Shown one piece after another: positions 1 through 5,951 of a stretch of 8,020 bases of DNA (positions are counted from its first letter, which is position 1; the number at the start of each line of letters is the position of its first letter). The notes under the pieces are model-generated. The model was not told where the DNA came from. It saw nothing but the letters and a program-made list of their open reading frames with translations, and did not search any database. Both the position numbers and the translations under genes were made by a program. Origin of the DNA: Alphaproteobacteria bacterium UBA2784. GTDB taxonomy: Bacteria; Pseudomonadota; Alphaproteobacteria; Micropepsales; Micropepsaceae. The stretch lies in assembly GCA_002352285.1 (NCBI GenBank), contig DEIC01000031.1, positions 437 to 8,456 of the forward strand, written 5' to 3'.

Positions 1-1356
1 CACATCATCGGCGGCGGCCTTGCAGGCAGTGAAGCCGCTTGGCAGGCCGCGAACGCTGGCGTGCCCGTCACCTTACACGAAATGCGGCCCGTGCGCATGA
101 CGGACGCTCACGTGACGGACAGCCTTGCCGAACTCGTCTGCTCAAATTCGTTCAGGTCAGATGACTGGGAGATGAACGCGGTCGGCCTCCTGCATGCCGA
201 GATGCGCAAGGCGGGCTCCCTGATTTTTCAGGCGGCAGACGCGCATCAGGTGCCTGCGGGCGGTGCGCTGGCGGTTGACCGGCACGGCTTTTCCGATGCG
301 GTCACGCGCGCAATCATCGCGCATCCGCTCATCAGCGTGGCGCGCGGCGAGATTGCGGGCCTGCCCCCCGAAGAATGGGACAATGTCATCATTGCCACGG
401 GGCCGCTTACTTCGCCCGCGCTGGCCGACGCCATCCGCGCGCTTTCCGGCGAGGACAGTCTGGCCTTCTTTGACGCCATTGCCCCCATCGTGCACCGCGA
501 GTCCATCAACTTTGATGTGGTGTGGGCGCAGTCGCGCTATGACAAGGCCGGGCCGGGTGGGGATGGTGCTGACTATCTCAACTGCCCGATGGATCGCGCG
601 CAGTATGATGCCTTCATCGCTGCGCTGCTGGCGGGTGAGAAGACGTCGTTCAAGGATTGGGAAAAGAACACCCCCTATTTCGACGGGTGCCTTCCCATCG
701 AAGTGATGGCCGAGCGCGGACACGACACGCTCCGCTTTGGGCCGATGAAGCCTGTGGGCCTGATGGACAGGCGCACCAATCAGCGACCGCATGCCGTGGT
801 GCAACTACGGCAGGACAATGCGCTGGGCACGCTTTTCAACATGGTCGGCTTCCAGACCAAGCTGAAGCATGGCGAACAGACGCGCATCTTCCGCATGATC
901 CCCGGCCTTGAGGATGCGCAGTTTGCGCGGCTGGGTGGTCTTCACCGCAATACATTCATCAACTCGCCGCGCGTGCTCGATGGCAGTCTGCGCATGAAGG
1001 CGGCGCCGCGCCTGCGCTTTGCCGGGCAGATCACAGGCGTTGAGGGATATGTGGAGAGTGCGGCTATCGGGCTTCTGGCCGGACGGTTTGCGGCTGCTGA
1101 ACGGCTGGGCCATACCCTTTCCCTGCCGCCTGCGACAACCGCCCTGGGCGCCCTCCTCAACCACATCACGGGCGGCGGTGATGCCAAGACATTCCAGCCA
1201 ATGAATGTGAACTTCGGGCTTTTCCCTGACATCACGCTTGAGAAGGTGAAGGGCAAAGAGCGCACGAAAGAAAAGCGCAAGGCCATCGCGCATCGCGCCA
1301 TGCATGATGTTCAGGCGTGGATTTCCGGCAGCAATTTCAAAGTGGCCGCCCTGTAA
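1..1356 (+). CDS. trmFO: TrmFO, methylenetetrahydrofolate--tRNA-(uracil-5-)-methyltransferase (5'-truncated)
   Basis: This FAD-dependent cytosolic enzyme makes 5-methyluridine at position 54 of the tRNA T-loop, using methylenetetrahydrofolate as carbon donor and FADH2 as reductant. The frame is open from base 1 and the true start lies outside the window; 451 residues are visible, and probably only a handful are missing, since the glycine-rich FAD-binding motif IIGGGLAGSEAA comes within the first 14 residues. Other family signatures are ELVCSNSFRSD (Cys at visible residue 47), DYLNCPM, and FDGCLPIEVMAERG followed by FGPMKPVGL. The Cys at visible residue 230 in that last motif corresponds to the conserved catalytic-region cysteine of the family. 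The C-terminus PMNVNFGLFP plus a basic KGKERTKEKRK segment is also typical. The gene ends in TAA and overlaps the convergent downstream gene by 20 bases. Identification is firm; the start codon and promoter cannot be seen. Confidence 0.97.
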   Translation, partial: HIIGGGLAGSEAAWQAANAGVPVTLHEMRPVRMTDAHVTDSLAELVCSNSFRSDDWEMNAVGLLHAEMRKAGSLIFQAADAHQVPAGGALAVDRHGFSDAVTRAIIAHPLISVARGEIAGLPPEEWDNVIIATGPLTSPALADAIRALSGEDSLAFFDAIAPIVHRESINFDVVWAQSRYDKAGPGGDGADYLNCPMDRAQYDAFIAALLAGEKTSFKDWEKNTPYFDGCLPIEVMAERGHDTLRFGPMKPVGLMDRRTNQRPHAVVQLRQDNALGTLFNMVGFQTKLKHGEQTRIFRMIPGLEDAQFARLGGLHRNTFINSPRVLDGSLRMKAAPRLRFAGQITGVEGYVESAAIGLLAGRFAAAERLGHTLSLPPATTALGALLNHITGGGDAKTFQPMNVNFGLFPDITLEKVKGKERTKEKRKAIAHRAMHDVQAWISGSNFKVAAL

Positions 1357-2164
1357 GGGCTGCCATTACCACCATGCGCGCCCGCGCGCCCGGACCTGGT
1401 TGCGGGTGGACCCGGAAGGGATCACGCCTGATCTGCGCAAGCACTTTGCGCGACAGACGCAGAGAGGCAAAGGCCGGCAAGGCACCGCGCCATTCCCGCC
1501 GCCATGCCGCCTTAACCTGATTGAGTTCATTGTCTGCGCGCGCGATCTGATCGGCGAACCAGTCGCGCGCCTGATTGTGCGGCGGCCGTTCGGCCAGAAT
1601 TGCCGCCGCATCAGCAACCGGCAGAATTGGCGCTGCTCCCAGAAACACCTTGCCGCGCGCAAGATTGCCCCACAGACCGGTCAAATGATTGATGCGCAGG
1701 CCAGCACGCGCAGCGGTCTGCACAAAATCGTCAGGCAGTTCTGCGCCCAAATGCCTGATACTCAGGCGCGCCAGCCCCCCCGCCCCATCATGCGCATAGT
1801 CGGCAAAAGCCGCCTCATCGGCCATGGTGTCGGTGCTGATGTCAAATTGCCGGGCACTTGCCAGGCTCTCCAACTCCGCGCCTTGAATTGTTCCTGCCTC
1901 TACCAGCATCAACAGTTCTGACAGCACGGGGTGACCGCGCGTATGGCCTTGCGCCAGCCCGGCCAGTGCCTCGCGCCACCACGCAAGCCTGATCTCGGCG
2001 ATCATCGCTTCGTGCGCCATGGCGCTGATACGCGCGAGTTCCACATTGAGGGCCAACAGGGCAAGAAGGCCGCGCCGCCGCTCTGCAGGCGCCAGCAACG
2101 CAGATGAAAAGCGCACGGGGTCATGCGCCTCTACCATTTCCGCCAGCGGTCCCAGATCACGCAT
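1337..2164 (-). CDS. Squalene/phytoene synthase-family protein, NDUFAF6-like, probably non-catalytic
   Basis: A 275-residue all-helical-looking protein. Its N-terminal third (ALLALNVELARI around residues 36-46, then EIRLAWWREAL at 57-67) matches the branch of the squalene/phytoene synthase superfamily that includes the mitochondrial complex I assembly factor NDUFAF6. The enzymes of the superfamily carry two Asp-rich, Mg-diphosphate-binding motifs. Here the first position reads NVELAR, and the second region (GLWGNLARGKVFL, 163-175) has no DxxxD, so prenyl-diphosphate condensation is unlikely. The role is unknown; help with respiratory complex I assembly is an inference from the human homologue only. 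I chose ATG at 2164 because GGAG sits five bases upstream; an in-frame GTG at 2170 would add two residues but has no spaced ribosome binding site. The stop lies inside the 3' end of convergent trmFO. A terminator hairpin ends 17 bases upstream of the start. Confidence 0.85.
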   Translation of the reverse strand: MRDLGPLAEMVEAHDPVRFSSALLAPAERRRGLLALLALNVELARISAMAHEAMIAEIRLAWWREALAGLAQGHTRGHPVLSELLMLVEAGTIQGAELESLASARQFDISTDTMADEAAFADYAHDGAGGLARLSIRHLGAELPDDFVQTAARAGLRINHLTGLWGNLARGKVFLGAAPILPVADAAAILAERPPHNQARDWFADQIARADNELNQVKAAWRREWRGALPAFASLRLSRKVLAQIRRDPFRVHPQPGPGARARMVVMAALTGRPL

Positions 2165-2171
2165 GCGCACT

Positions 2172-2210
2172 CCAAACGAAAGGGCCGCCCCCTTTTCCGG
2201 GAGCGGCCCT
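2172..2210 (-). terminator. Probable rho-independent terminator of the PuuD-like gene
   Basis: A perfect 8-bp inverted repeat, AGGGCCGC at 2181-2188 and GCGGCCCT at 2203-2210, extends after one mismatch by three more C:G pairs, leaving a six-base loop. Read on the minus strand it lies 18 bases after the stop of the PuuD-like gene and is followed by TTTCGTTT, an imperfect U-rich tail. On the plus strand no U-run follows, so it is directional for the minus strand. The tail runs directly into the ribosome binding site of the squalene-synthase-like gene, so it could also work as a partial terminator or leader attenuator. Confidence 0.6.
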
Positions 2211-2227
2211 GTCAGGCGTCGTGGCCA

Positions 2228-2863
2228 TCAAAGCCCGAGATTTTGGGCGCCCACCATCGCGAAGAGCATCGGCACCGAGAGCATGGCGTTCGTGCGCGAG
2301 ACCAGCATCGCCGTACGGCCGGCGGCGGCCTTCTGTTCCTTGGACAGGCTGGGATAGCGGTTCTCGATGTTCAGCGCCTTCTGCTGGTTCGGCCAGATGA
2401 TGAACCAGACGTTGAACCACATGATCGTGCCCAGCCACATGCCGACGCCAATCAGGATCGTGCCGGTGCCTGATGTTTCACCCAGCGCGCCAAGGCTCAG
2501 CGCCTCCACCAGGTAATAGTTGAGCCACGCCAGCACGAGGCCGGTGGCGATGGTCGCCATTGCCGCCCAGCGGAACCACCAGAGCGCCTCCGGGGCGATG
2601 AATTTCGAGACCGCCGGCTTCTGCTCGTCGGGGATCTTCGGCATCTGGATCATCTGCACGAAGTTGAAATAATAGAGGTGGCCGATCCACATGATGCCAG
2701 CGAGCACATGCAGCCAGCGGAACACGAACGACCAGAAGCCGCGGTCGCCAAGCGTGACGCCATAGTCGCCGCCGCCCAGCGCCATCACCACAGCGAAAAG
2801 CACGATGGCAAGCACGAAGCCCGCGGTCACCATGCGATAGAGGTTTGAAAGGATCGAAGCCAT
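2228..2863 (-). CDS. Short PuuD-like (urate oxidase N-terminal family) integral membrane protein
   Basis: A 211-residue protein resembling the membrane domain of PuuD, the membrane-bound urate oxidase in which that domain is followed by a cytochrome c domain. About five hydrophobic helices are visible at roughly residues 12-30, 46-66, 96-118, 134-157 and 192-210. Features of the family are RWLHVLAGIMWIGHLYYFNF (47-66, with His52 and His62 as possible metal or heme ligands), WWFRWAAM (95-102) and GTIMWFNVWFIIWPNQQKAL (145-164). There is no CxxCH and no room for a cytochrome domain, and no purine-degradation gene is nearby, so urate oxidation is unproven. The ATG start is well supported by GGGGGAG five bases upstream. 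The gene stands between secD and the squalene-synthase-like gene on the same strand, with an inverted repeat upstream and a hairpin terminator downstream, which suggests its own transcription unit. Confidence 0.85.
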   Translation of the reverse strand: MASILSNLYRMVTAGFVLAIVLFAVVMALGGGDYGVTLGDRGFWSFVFRWLHVLAGIMWIGHLYYFNFVQMIQMPKIPDEQKPAVSKFIAPEALWWFRWAAMATIATGLVLAWLNYYLVEALSLGALGETSGTGTILIGVGMWLGTIMWFNVWFIIWPNQQKALNIENRYPSLSKEQKAAAGRTAMLVSRTNAMLSVPMLFAMVGAQNLGL

Positions 2864-2905
2864 GATTGCTCCCCCATGCAGATTGAGCGGTGAGAATTAG
2901 CCGAA

Positions 2906-2930
2906 CAGCCGCGCTTGTCCAGCGTGGCTG
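2906..2930 (-). repeat. Inverted repeat between secD and the PuuD-like gene (possible weak terminator or operator)
   Basis: Ten-base arms, CAGCCGCGCT at 2906-2915 and AGCGTGGCTG at 2921-2930, are complementary except at one position and flank a five-base loop. On the minus strand the hairpin begins 18 bases after the secD stop and is followed by TTCGGCTAATTC, too poor in consecutive U for a confident intrinsic terminator. The minus-strand loop region also contains TGGACA, sixteen bases from TAATTC, which could be a weak promoter for the PuuD-like gene. The repeat is seen directly; its role is open. Confidence 0.45.
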
Positions 2931-2948
2931 CGATGGCGCGCATTTCCC

Positions 2949-4547
2949 CTAGATCGGAAGGGCCTTTGGCTTTCTGCCCCAGAGCCAATAGATCACAAAG
3001 AGGCGCGTCACCATGATGGCCGTGAACATCGACACCGTAATGCCGATCCCCAGTGTCACGGCAAAGCCGCGCACCGGGCCGGAGCCAAGCTGGAAGAGAA
3101 TCAGCACCGCCAGCAAGGTCGTCAGATTGGCGTCGATGATCGCGCTCATGGCGCGGTTGTAGCCGGCGTCAACGGCCGAGATGACGGAGCGGCCCTGCGC
3201 CACTTCCTCGCGCATGCGCTCGAAGATCAGCACGTTGGCGTCAACCGCCATGCCCATCGTCAGCACGATGCCTGCGATACCGGGCAGTGTGAGGGTCGAT
3301 TGCAGCGCCGTCATGATGCCGACGATGATGATGAGGTTCAGGATCAAGGCAATGTTGGCAAAGATGCCAAACAGCCCATAGACCAGCAGCATCAGCACCA
3401 CGACCAGGGCAAATCCTGCGATGGCGGCATTGGTGCCCGCGACAATCGAGTCTGCGCCCAATTCAGCGCCAACGGTGCGTGACTCCTCAATCGTGATTGG
3501 CGCCGGAAGAGCACCCGCACGCAGAAGGATCGCCAGATCGTTGGCTGACTCCACCGTAAATGAGCCTGTGATCTGGCCGCTGCCCGTCAGGATCGGCTCG
3601 TTGATGCGCGGCGCCGTGATGACAACGCCGTCGAGCACGATGGCAAAAAGACGGTTCACGTTCTCGCGCGTGGCATCACCAAAGCGGCGCGCGCCAACAG
3701 TATCGAACGAGAAGAGCACCGCAGGACGGTTTCTTTCGTCGAAGCCCTGCTGGGCGCCGGTCAGGCGGTCGCCCGCGACGATCACTTCCTTTTGGACGAG
3801 AAACTGAAAGGGCTGGCCGTCTGGTCCCATCTCCTCGCTGGGGAGGACTTCGGACCCGGGCGGCGGCCCCAATTGCAGGGCGGCTGTTACGTCCATCGAC
3901 TCATCGATGAAGCGGAATTCCAGCTTGGCGGTCTTGCCCAGGAGCGCCTTCAGGCGTTCGGGATCGCTCAAGCCCGGCACCTGCACCAGAATGCGGTTGG
4001 CGCCCTGGCGCTGGATGGTGGGTTCGCGTGTGCCCAGTTCGTCGATGCGGCGGCGGACAATTTCGATCGACTGGTCAACGGCGCCCGAGGCAATGGCGGC
4101 GCGGGCCGCCTCGGTCAGCGTCAGCACGGCGTCGCCGCTGTCGCTGATCTGCAAGGTGAACTCTGCGGCGCTGCCAAAGTTGCCGCCGATCAGGTCACCA
4201 ATCGCGGTGCGGGCCGCGTCAAGCTGGGCAAGATCGATCAGGCGGAACGAAATCGTGTCCGTGCCGACCTGGAAAGAACTGAAGCCGATCCCCTCCTCGC
4301 GCATCCGCTTGCGCAGGTCGCCGCGCATGCTTTCGAGGCGGTCTTTGACTGCCACTTCGGTTTCGACTTCCAGCAAAAGGTAAGAGCCGCCGGAAAGATC
4401 AAGGCCCAGATTCATCGTATTGGGCGGCAGAAAATCGGCCAGGGCGTCGCGCGCCGACTGCGGCAGGAAGTTGGGCAGCGCAAAGATTGTTGCGACGATG
4501 CAAATGAGCGCAATCATCACCTGCCGCCACGGAGACATCTGGATCAT
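2949..4547 (-). CDS. secD: SecD, protein translocase accessory subunit
   Basis: SecD works with SecF and YajC at the SecYEG channel in the inner membrane, using the proton gradient to pull exported proteins out on the periplasmic side. At 532 residues it has normal length for a stand-alone SecD. The order is: TM1 at about 8-27; GLDLSGGSYLLLEVE (48-62); a periplasmic region with EIVRRRIDELGTREPTIQRQG starting at 162; LRAGALPAPI (342-351); then five more membrane helices between about 372 and 517. TM4 includes MGMAVDANVLIFERMREE, whose Asp436 is the conserved proton-path residue. The start at 4547 has GGAAAG eleven bases upstream; an in-frame ATG three codons later is an alternative. It lies 50 bases after yajC and is probably co-transcribed with it. 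Unusually, secF does not follow, and the protein ends after TM6, so this is not a SecDF fusion. Confidence 0.97.
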   Translation of the reverse strand: MIQMSPWRQVMIALICIVATIFALPNFLPQSARDALADFLPPNTMNLGLDLSGGSYLLLEVETEVAVKDRLESMRGDLRKRMREEGIGFSSFQVGTDTISFRLIDLAQLDAARTAIGDLIGGNFGSAAEFTLQISDSGDAVLTLTEAARAAIASGAVDQSIEIVRRRIDELGTREPTIQRQGANRILVQVPGLSDPERLKALLGKTAKLEFRFIDESMDVTAALQLGPPPGSEVLPSEEMGPDGQPFQFLVQKEVIVAGDRLTGAQQGFDERNRPAVLFSFDTVGARRFGDATRENVNRLFAIVLDGVVITAPRINEPILTGSGQITGSFTVESANDLAILLRAGALPAPITIEESRTVGAELGADSIVAGTNAAIAGFALVVVLMLLVYGLFGIFANIALILNLIIIVGIMTALQSTLTLPGIAGIVLTMGMAVDANVLIFERMREEVAQGRSVISAVDAGYNRAMSAIIDANLTTLLAVLILFQLGSGPVRGFAVTLGIGITVSMFTAIMVTRLFVIYWLWGRKPKALPI

Positions 4548-4597
4548 TGGTCTGCCATCTTTCCGCTATCGCCGGTTTTTTGCCCAAACCCGCTTTT

Positions 4598-4939
4598 TCA
4601 GCCTGCCTGCTTTGCTTCGCCCGGCTCTGTCCTGGCGCGCACATCAGCCAGCGTGCTTTTCACCACTTTGATCTCAACGCCCTTGGCAATTTCGACCGTT
4701 GCCTCGTCGGCATCGTCCTGCACCTTCACGACCTTGCCGATGATGCCGCCAGAGGTCACCACCACATCGCCCTTGCGGACGGCAGAAATCATCTCCTTGT
4801 GCGCCTTCATGCGCTTCTGCTGGGGGCGGATCAGCAGGAAGTACATGATGACAAAGATGAGGAGGAAGGGGGCAAGCTGAACCAGAATGCCGGGGCCATC
4901 CATCGGGGCGGCCTGCGCCCAGGCGGGATCGATCAACAT
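4598..4939 (-). CDS. yajC: YajC, preprotein translocase accessory subunit
   Basis: A 113-residue single-span inner-membrane protein that associates with SecDF and the SecYEG translocon. A short N-terminal segment (MLIDPAWAQAAP) leads into a hydrophobic helix at about 18-37 (PFLLIFVIMYFLLI), directly followed by the YajC hallmark RPQQKRMKAHKEM (38-50). Then comes the conserved cytoplasmic domain RKGDVVVTSGGIIGKV (55-70) and KVVKSTLADV (91-100). The frame is open for 15 more codons upstream to an ATG at 4984, but I chose 4939 because GGAG lies six bases upstream and the extension would cross the leader hairpins. Transcription probably starts near 5002 from the promoter at 5009-5036. The yajC-secD order is the usual one. 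Confidence 0.96.
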   Translation of the reverse strand: MLIDPAWAQAAPMDGPGILVQLAPFLLIFVIMYFLLIRPQQKRMKAHKEMISAVRKGDVVVTSGGIIGKVVKVQDDADEATVEIAKGVEIKVVKSTLADVRARTEPGEAKQAG

Positions 4940-4953
4940 GAAATTCTCCGATA

Positions 4954-4993
4954 GGGCGTGCCGCCCAGCCATTGTTGGGGCCATTTTGGCCCC
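4954..4993 (-). promoter_or_regulatory. Two tandem hairpins in the yajC 5' leader
   Basis: The untranslated leader between the predicted yajC transcription start (about 5002) and the ATG at 4939 contains two perfect compact inverted repeats. One is GGGGCCA/TGGCCCC around AAA at 4977-4993 (7-bp stem); the other is GGGCG/CGCCC around three bases at 4954-4966 (5-bp stem). The second ends four bases before the GGAG ribosome binding site at 4946-4949. Neither is followed by a U-run, so they are not intrinsic terminators. They may stabilise the mRNA or affect initiation at yajC; that role is inference. Confidence 0.45.
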
Positions 4994-5008
4994 TCGAATT
5001 CGGGCCGG

Positions 5009-5036
5009 ACTATAGAGACCGCATTTCCTTTTTCAA
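5009..5036 (-). promoter_or_regulatory. Sigma70-type promoter for yajC-secD
   Basis: Reading the minus strand, TTGAAA (5036-5031) is followed after 16 bases by TATAGT (5014-5009); each differs from the sigma70 consensus at one position. The predicted transcription start is near 5002, giving a leader of about 60 bases before yajC. The same TATA core on the plus strand (TATAGA at 5011-5016) could contribute a -10 for the divergent ATPase gene, but no good -35 lies at the right distance. Confidence 0.65.
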
Positions 5037-5093
5037 ACAGGCGATTTATGCCTCAGGGGCTTGAAATTCAACAGGTTGCAGCAGGCATTGACG

Positions 5094-5951
5094 ATGGCCG
5101 ATATAGACCCCGCCCTGATCGCCCGGATCGCGGATGCCCTGGAGCGGATGGCGCCCAAGGCCGGTGCAGCGGCAGACTGGAAATGCGCCCCTGCCTTTGT
5201 CTGGCAGGCTGATTCCGGCATCGCCGAGCCGGTGTCGCACGTGGCAGGCGTTGCCTTTGACCTTCTCAAGGGAATCGATCTCGCCGCGCAGACACTGCTT
5301 GAAAACACGCTGCGCTTTGCACGCGGGTTGCCCGCCAACAATGCGCTGCTTTGGGGTGCGCGCGGCATGGGCAAAAGCTCTCTCGTCAAAGCCGTGCATC
5401 ACGAGGCATGCCGCGCCGTGCAGCCGGCGCCCGTGCTGATCGAAATTCACCGGGAGGATATCGCCTCCCTCCCCCGCCTCATGCGCCAGCTGCGGGACGC
5501 GCCCGAATTACGCTTCATCATTTTCTGCGATGATCTTTCTTTTGAAGCAGCCGACACAAGTTACAAGGCACTCAAGGCGGCCCTTGAAGGCGGGATCGAA
5601 GGGCGGCCGGCCCATGTGCTTTTCTATGCGACGTCCAACCGCCGCCATCTGCTGGCGCGCGAGATGACCGACAACGAACGTGCCACGGCCATTCATCCCG
5701 GCGAGGCGGTTGAAGAACGCGTGTCCCTGTCGGACCGGTTCGGGCTGTGGCTGGGATTTCATTCCTGCTCGCAGGATGACTATCTGGCGATGGTCAGCGC
5801 CTATGCCGCGCATTTCAGATTGCGCGCCGAGGCGGGCGACCTGCGGCGCGCGGCTCTGGAATGGGCGGCCACACGCGGCGCGCGTTCAGGCCGCGTGGCC
5901 TTCCAGTTCATCCAGGATCTGGCGGGACGCCTTGGCCAGAAACTGACCTAG
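5094..5951 (+). CDS. DUF815-family AAA+ ATPase
   Basis: A 285-residue predicted cytosolic P-loop ATPase of the DUF815 (COG2607) group. Walker A is GARGMGKSS (88-96) within NNALLWGARGMGKSSLVKA; Walker B is FIIFCDDLSF (141-150); ATSNRRHL (179-186) fits the sensor-1 position; SLSDRFGLWLGF (211-222) offers Arg215 as a likely arginine finger. The N-terminus MADIDPALIARIADALERMAP is a short helical leader. The biochemical role of the family is not known to me. I chose ATG at 5094, with a weak AGG eight bases upstream, over an in-frame TTG at 5061 that has no properly spaced site. It is divergent from yajC, and this neighbourhood recurs in alphaproteobacteria, which hints at a link to export or envelope work; that is inference. 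Its TAG stop shares CTAG with the stop of convergent nlpD. Confidence 0.9.
   Translation: MADIDPALIARIADALERMAPKAGAAADWKCAPAFVWQADSGIAEPVSHVAGVAFDLLKGIDLAAQTLLENTLRFARGLPANNALLWGARGMGKSSLVKAVHHEACRAVQPAPVLIEIHREDIASLPRLMRQLRDAPELRFIIFCDDLSFEAADTSYKALKAALEGGIEGRPAHVLFYATSNRRHLLAREMTDNERATAIHPGEAVEERVSLSDRFGLWLGFHSCSQDDYLAMVSAYAAHFRLRAEAGDLRRAALEWAATRGARSGRVAFQFIQDLAGRLGQKLT
5948..5951. other. Shared CTAG: overlapping stop codons of the ATPase and nlpD
   Basis: The palindrome CTAG gives a TAG stop on the plus strand (5949-5951, ATPase) and a TAG stop on the minus strand (5950-5948, nlpD). The convergent genes therefore overlap by four bases with no room for a terminator between them; I see no hairpin with a U-run just beyond on either side. 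Confidence 0.9.

Noticed and set aside
157..1305. Open frames of 215 and 166 codons on the minus strand opposite trmFO
   Set aside because: The sense strand encodes unmistakable TrmFO; the antisense products are Arg/His-rich with no domain, typical shadow frames.
1304..1921. Open frame of 205 codons on the plus strand spanning the trmFO end and the antisense of the synthase-like gene
   Set aside because: It overlaps trmFO in another frame and then runs opposite a recognisable gene; the composition is Arg/Pro/Gln-rich without motifs.
2894..2921. Promoter for the PuuD-like gene (TGGACA, 16 bases, TAATTC)
   Set aside because: The -10 matches consensus at only about two positions and the -35 falls inside the inverted repeat; too weak to list separately.
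4548..4597. Possible hairpin in the yajC-secD spacer
   Set aside because: Only a five-base GGTTT/AAACC pairing with no U-run; not distinguishable from chance.
3792..4880. Long open frame of 362 codons on the plus strand, antisense to secD and yajC
   Set aside because: It lies wholly opposite two confidently identified genes and their spacer, matches no family I know, and long antisense open frames are expected in high-GC coding DNA.
4940..4984. Longer YajC start at 4984
   Set aside because: The extra 15 residues have no family support and cross the two leader hairpins, while the ATG at 4939 has a well-spaced GGAG.
5048..5212. Upstream ATG at 5048 in another frame ahead of the ATPase gene
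   Set aside because: No ribosome binding site, product without recognisable features, and it overlaps the ATPase coding sequence.
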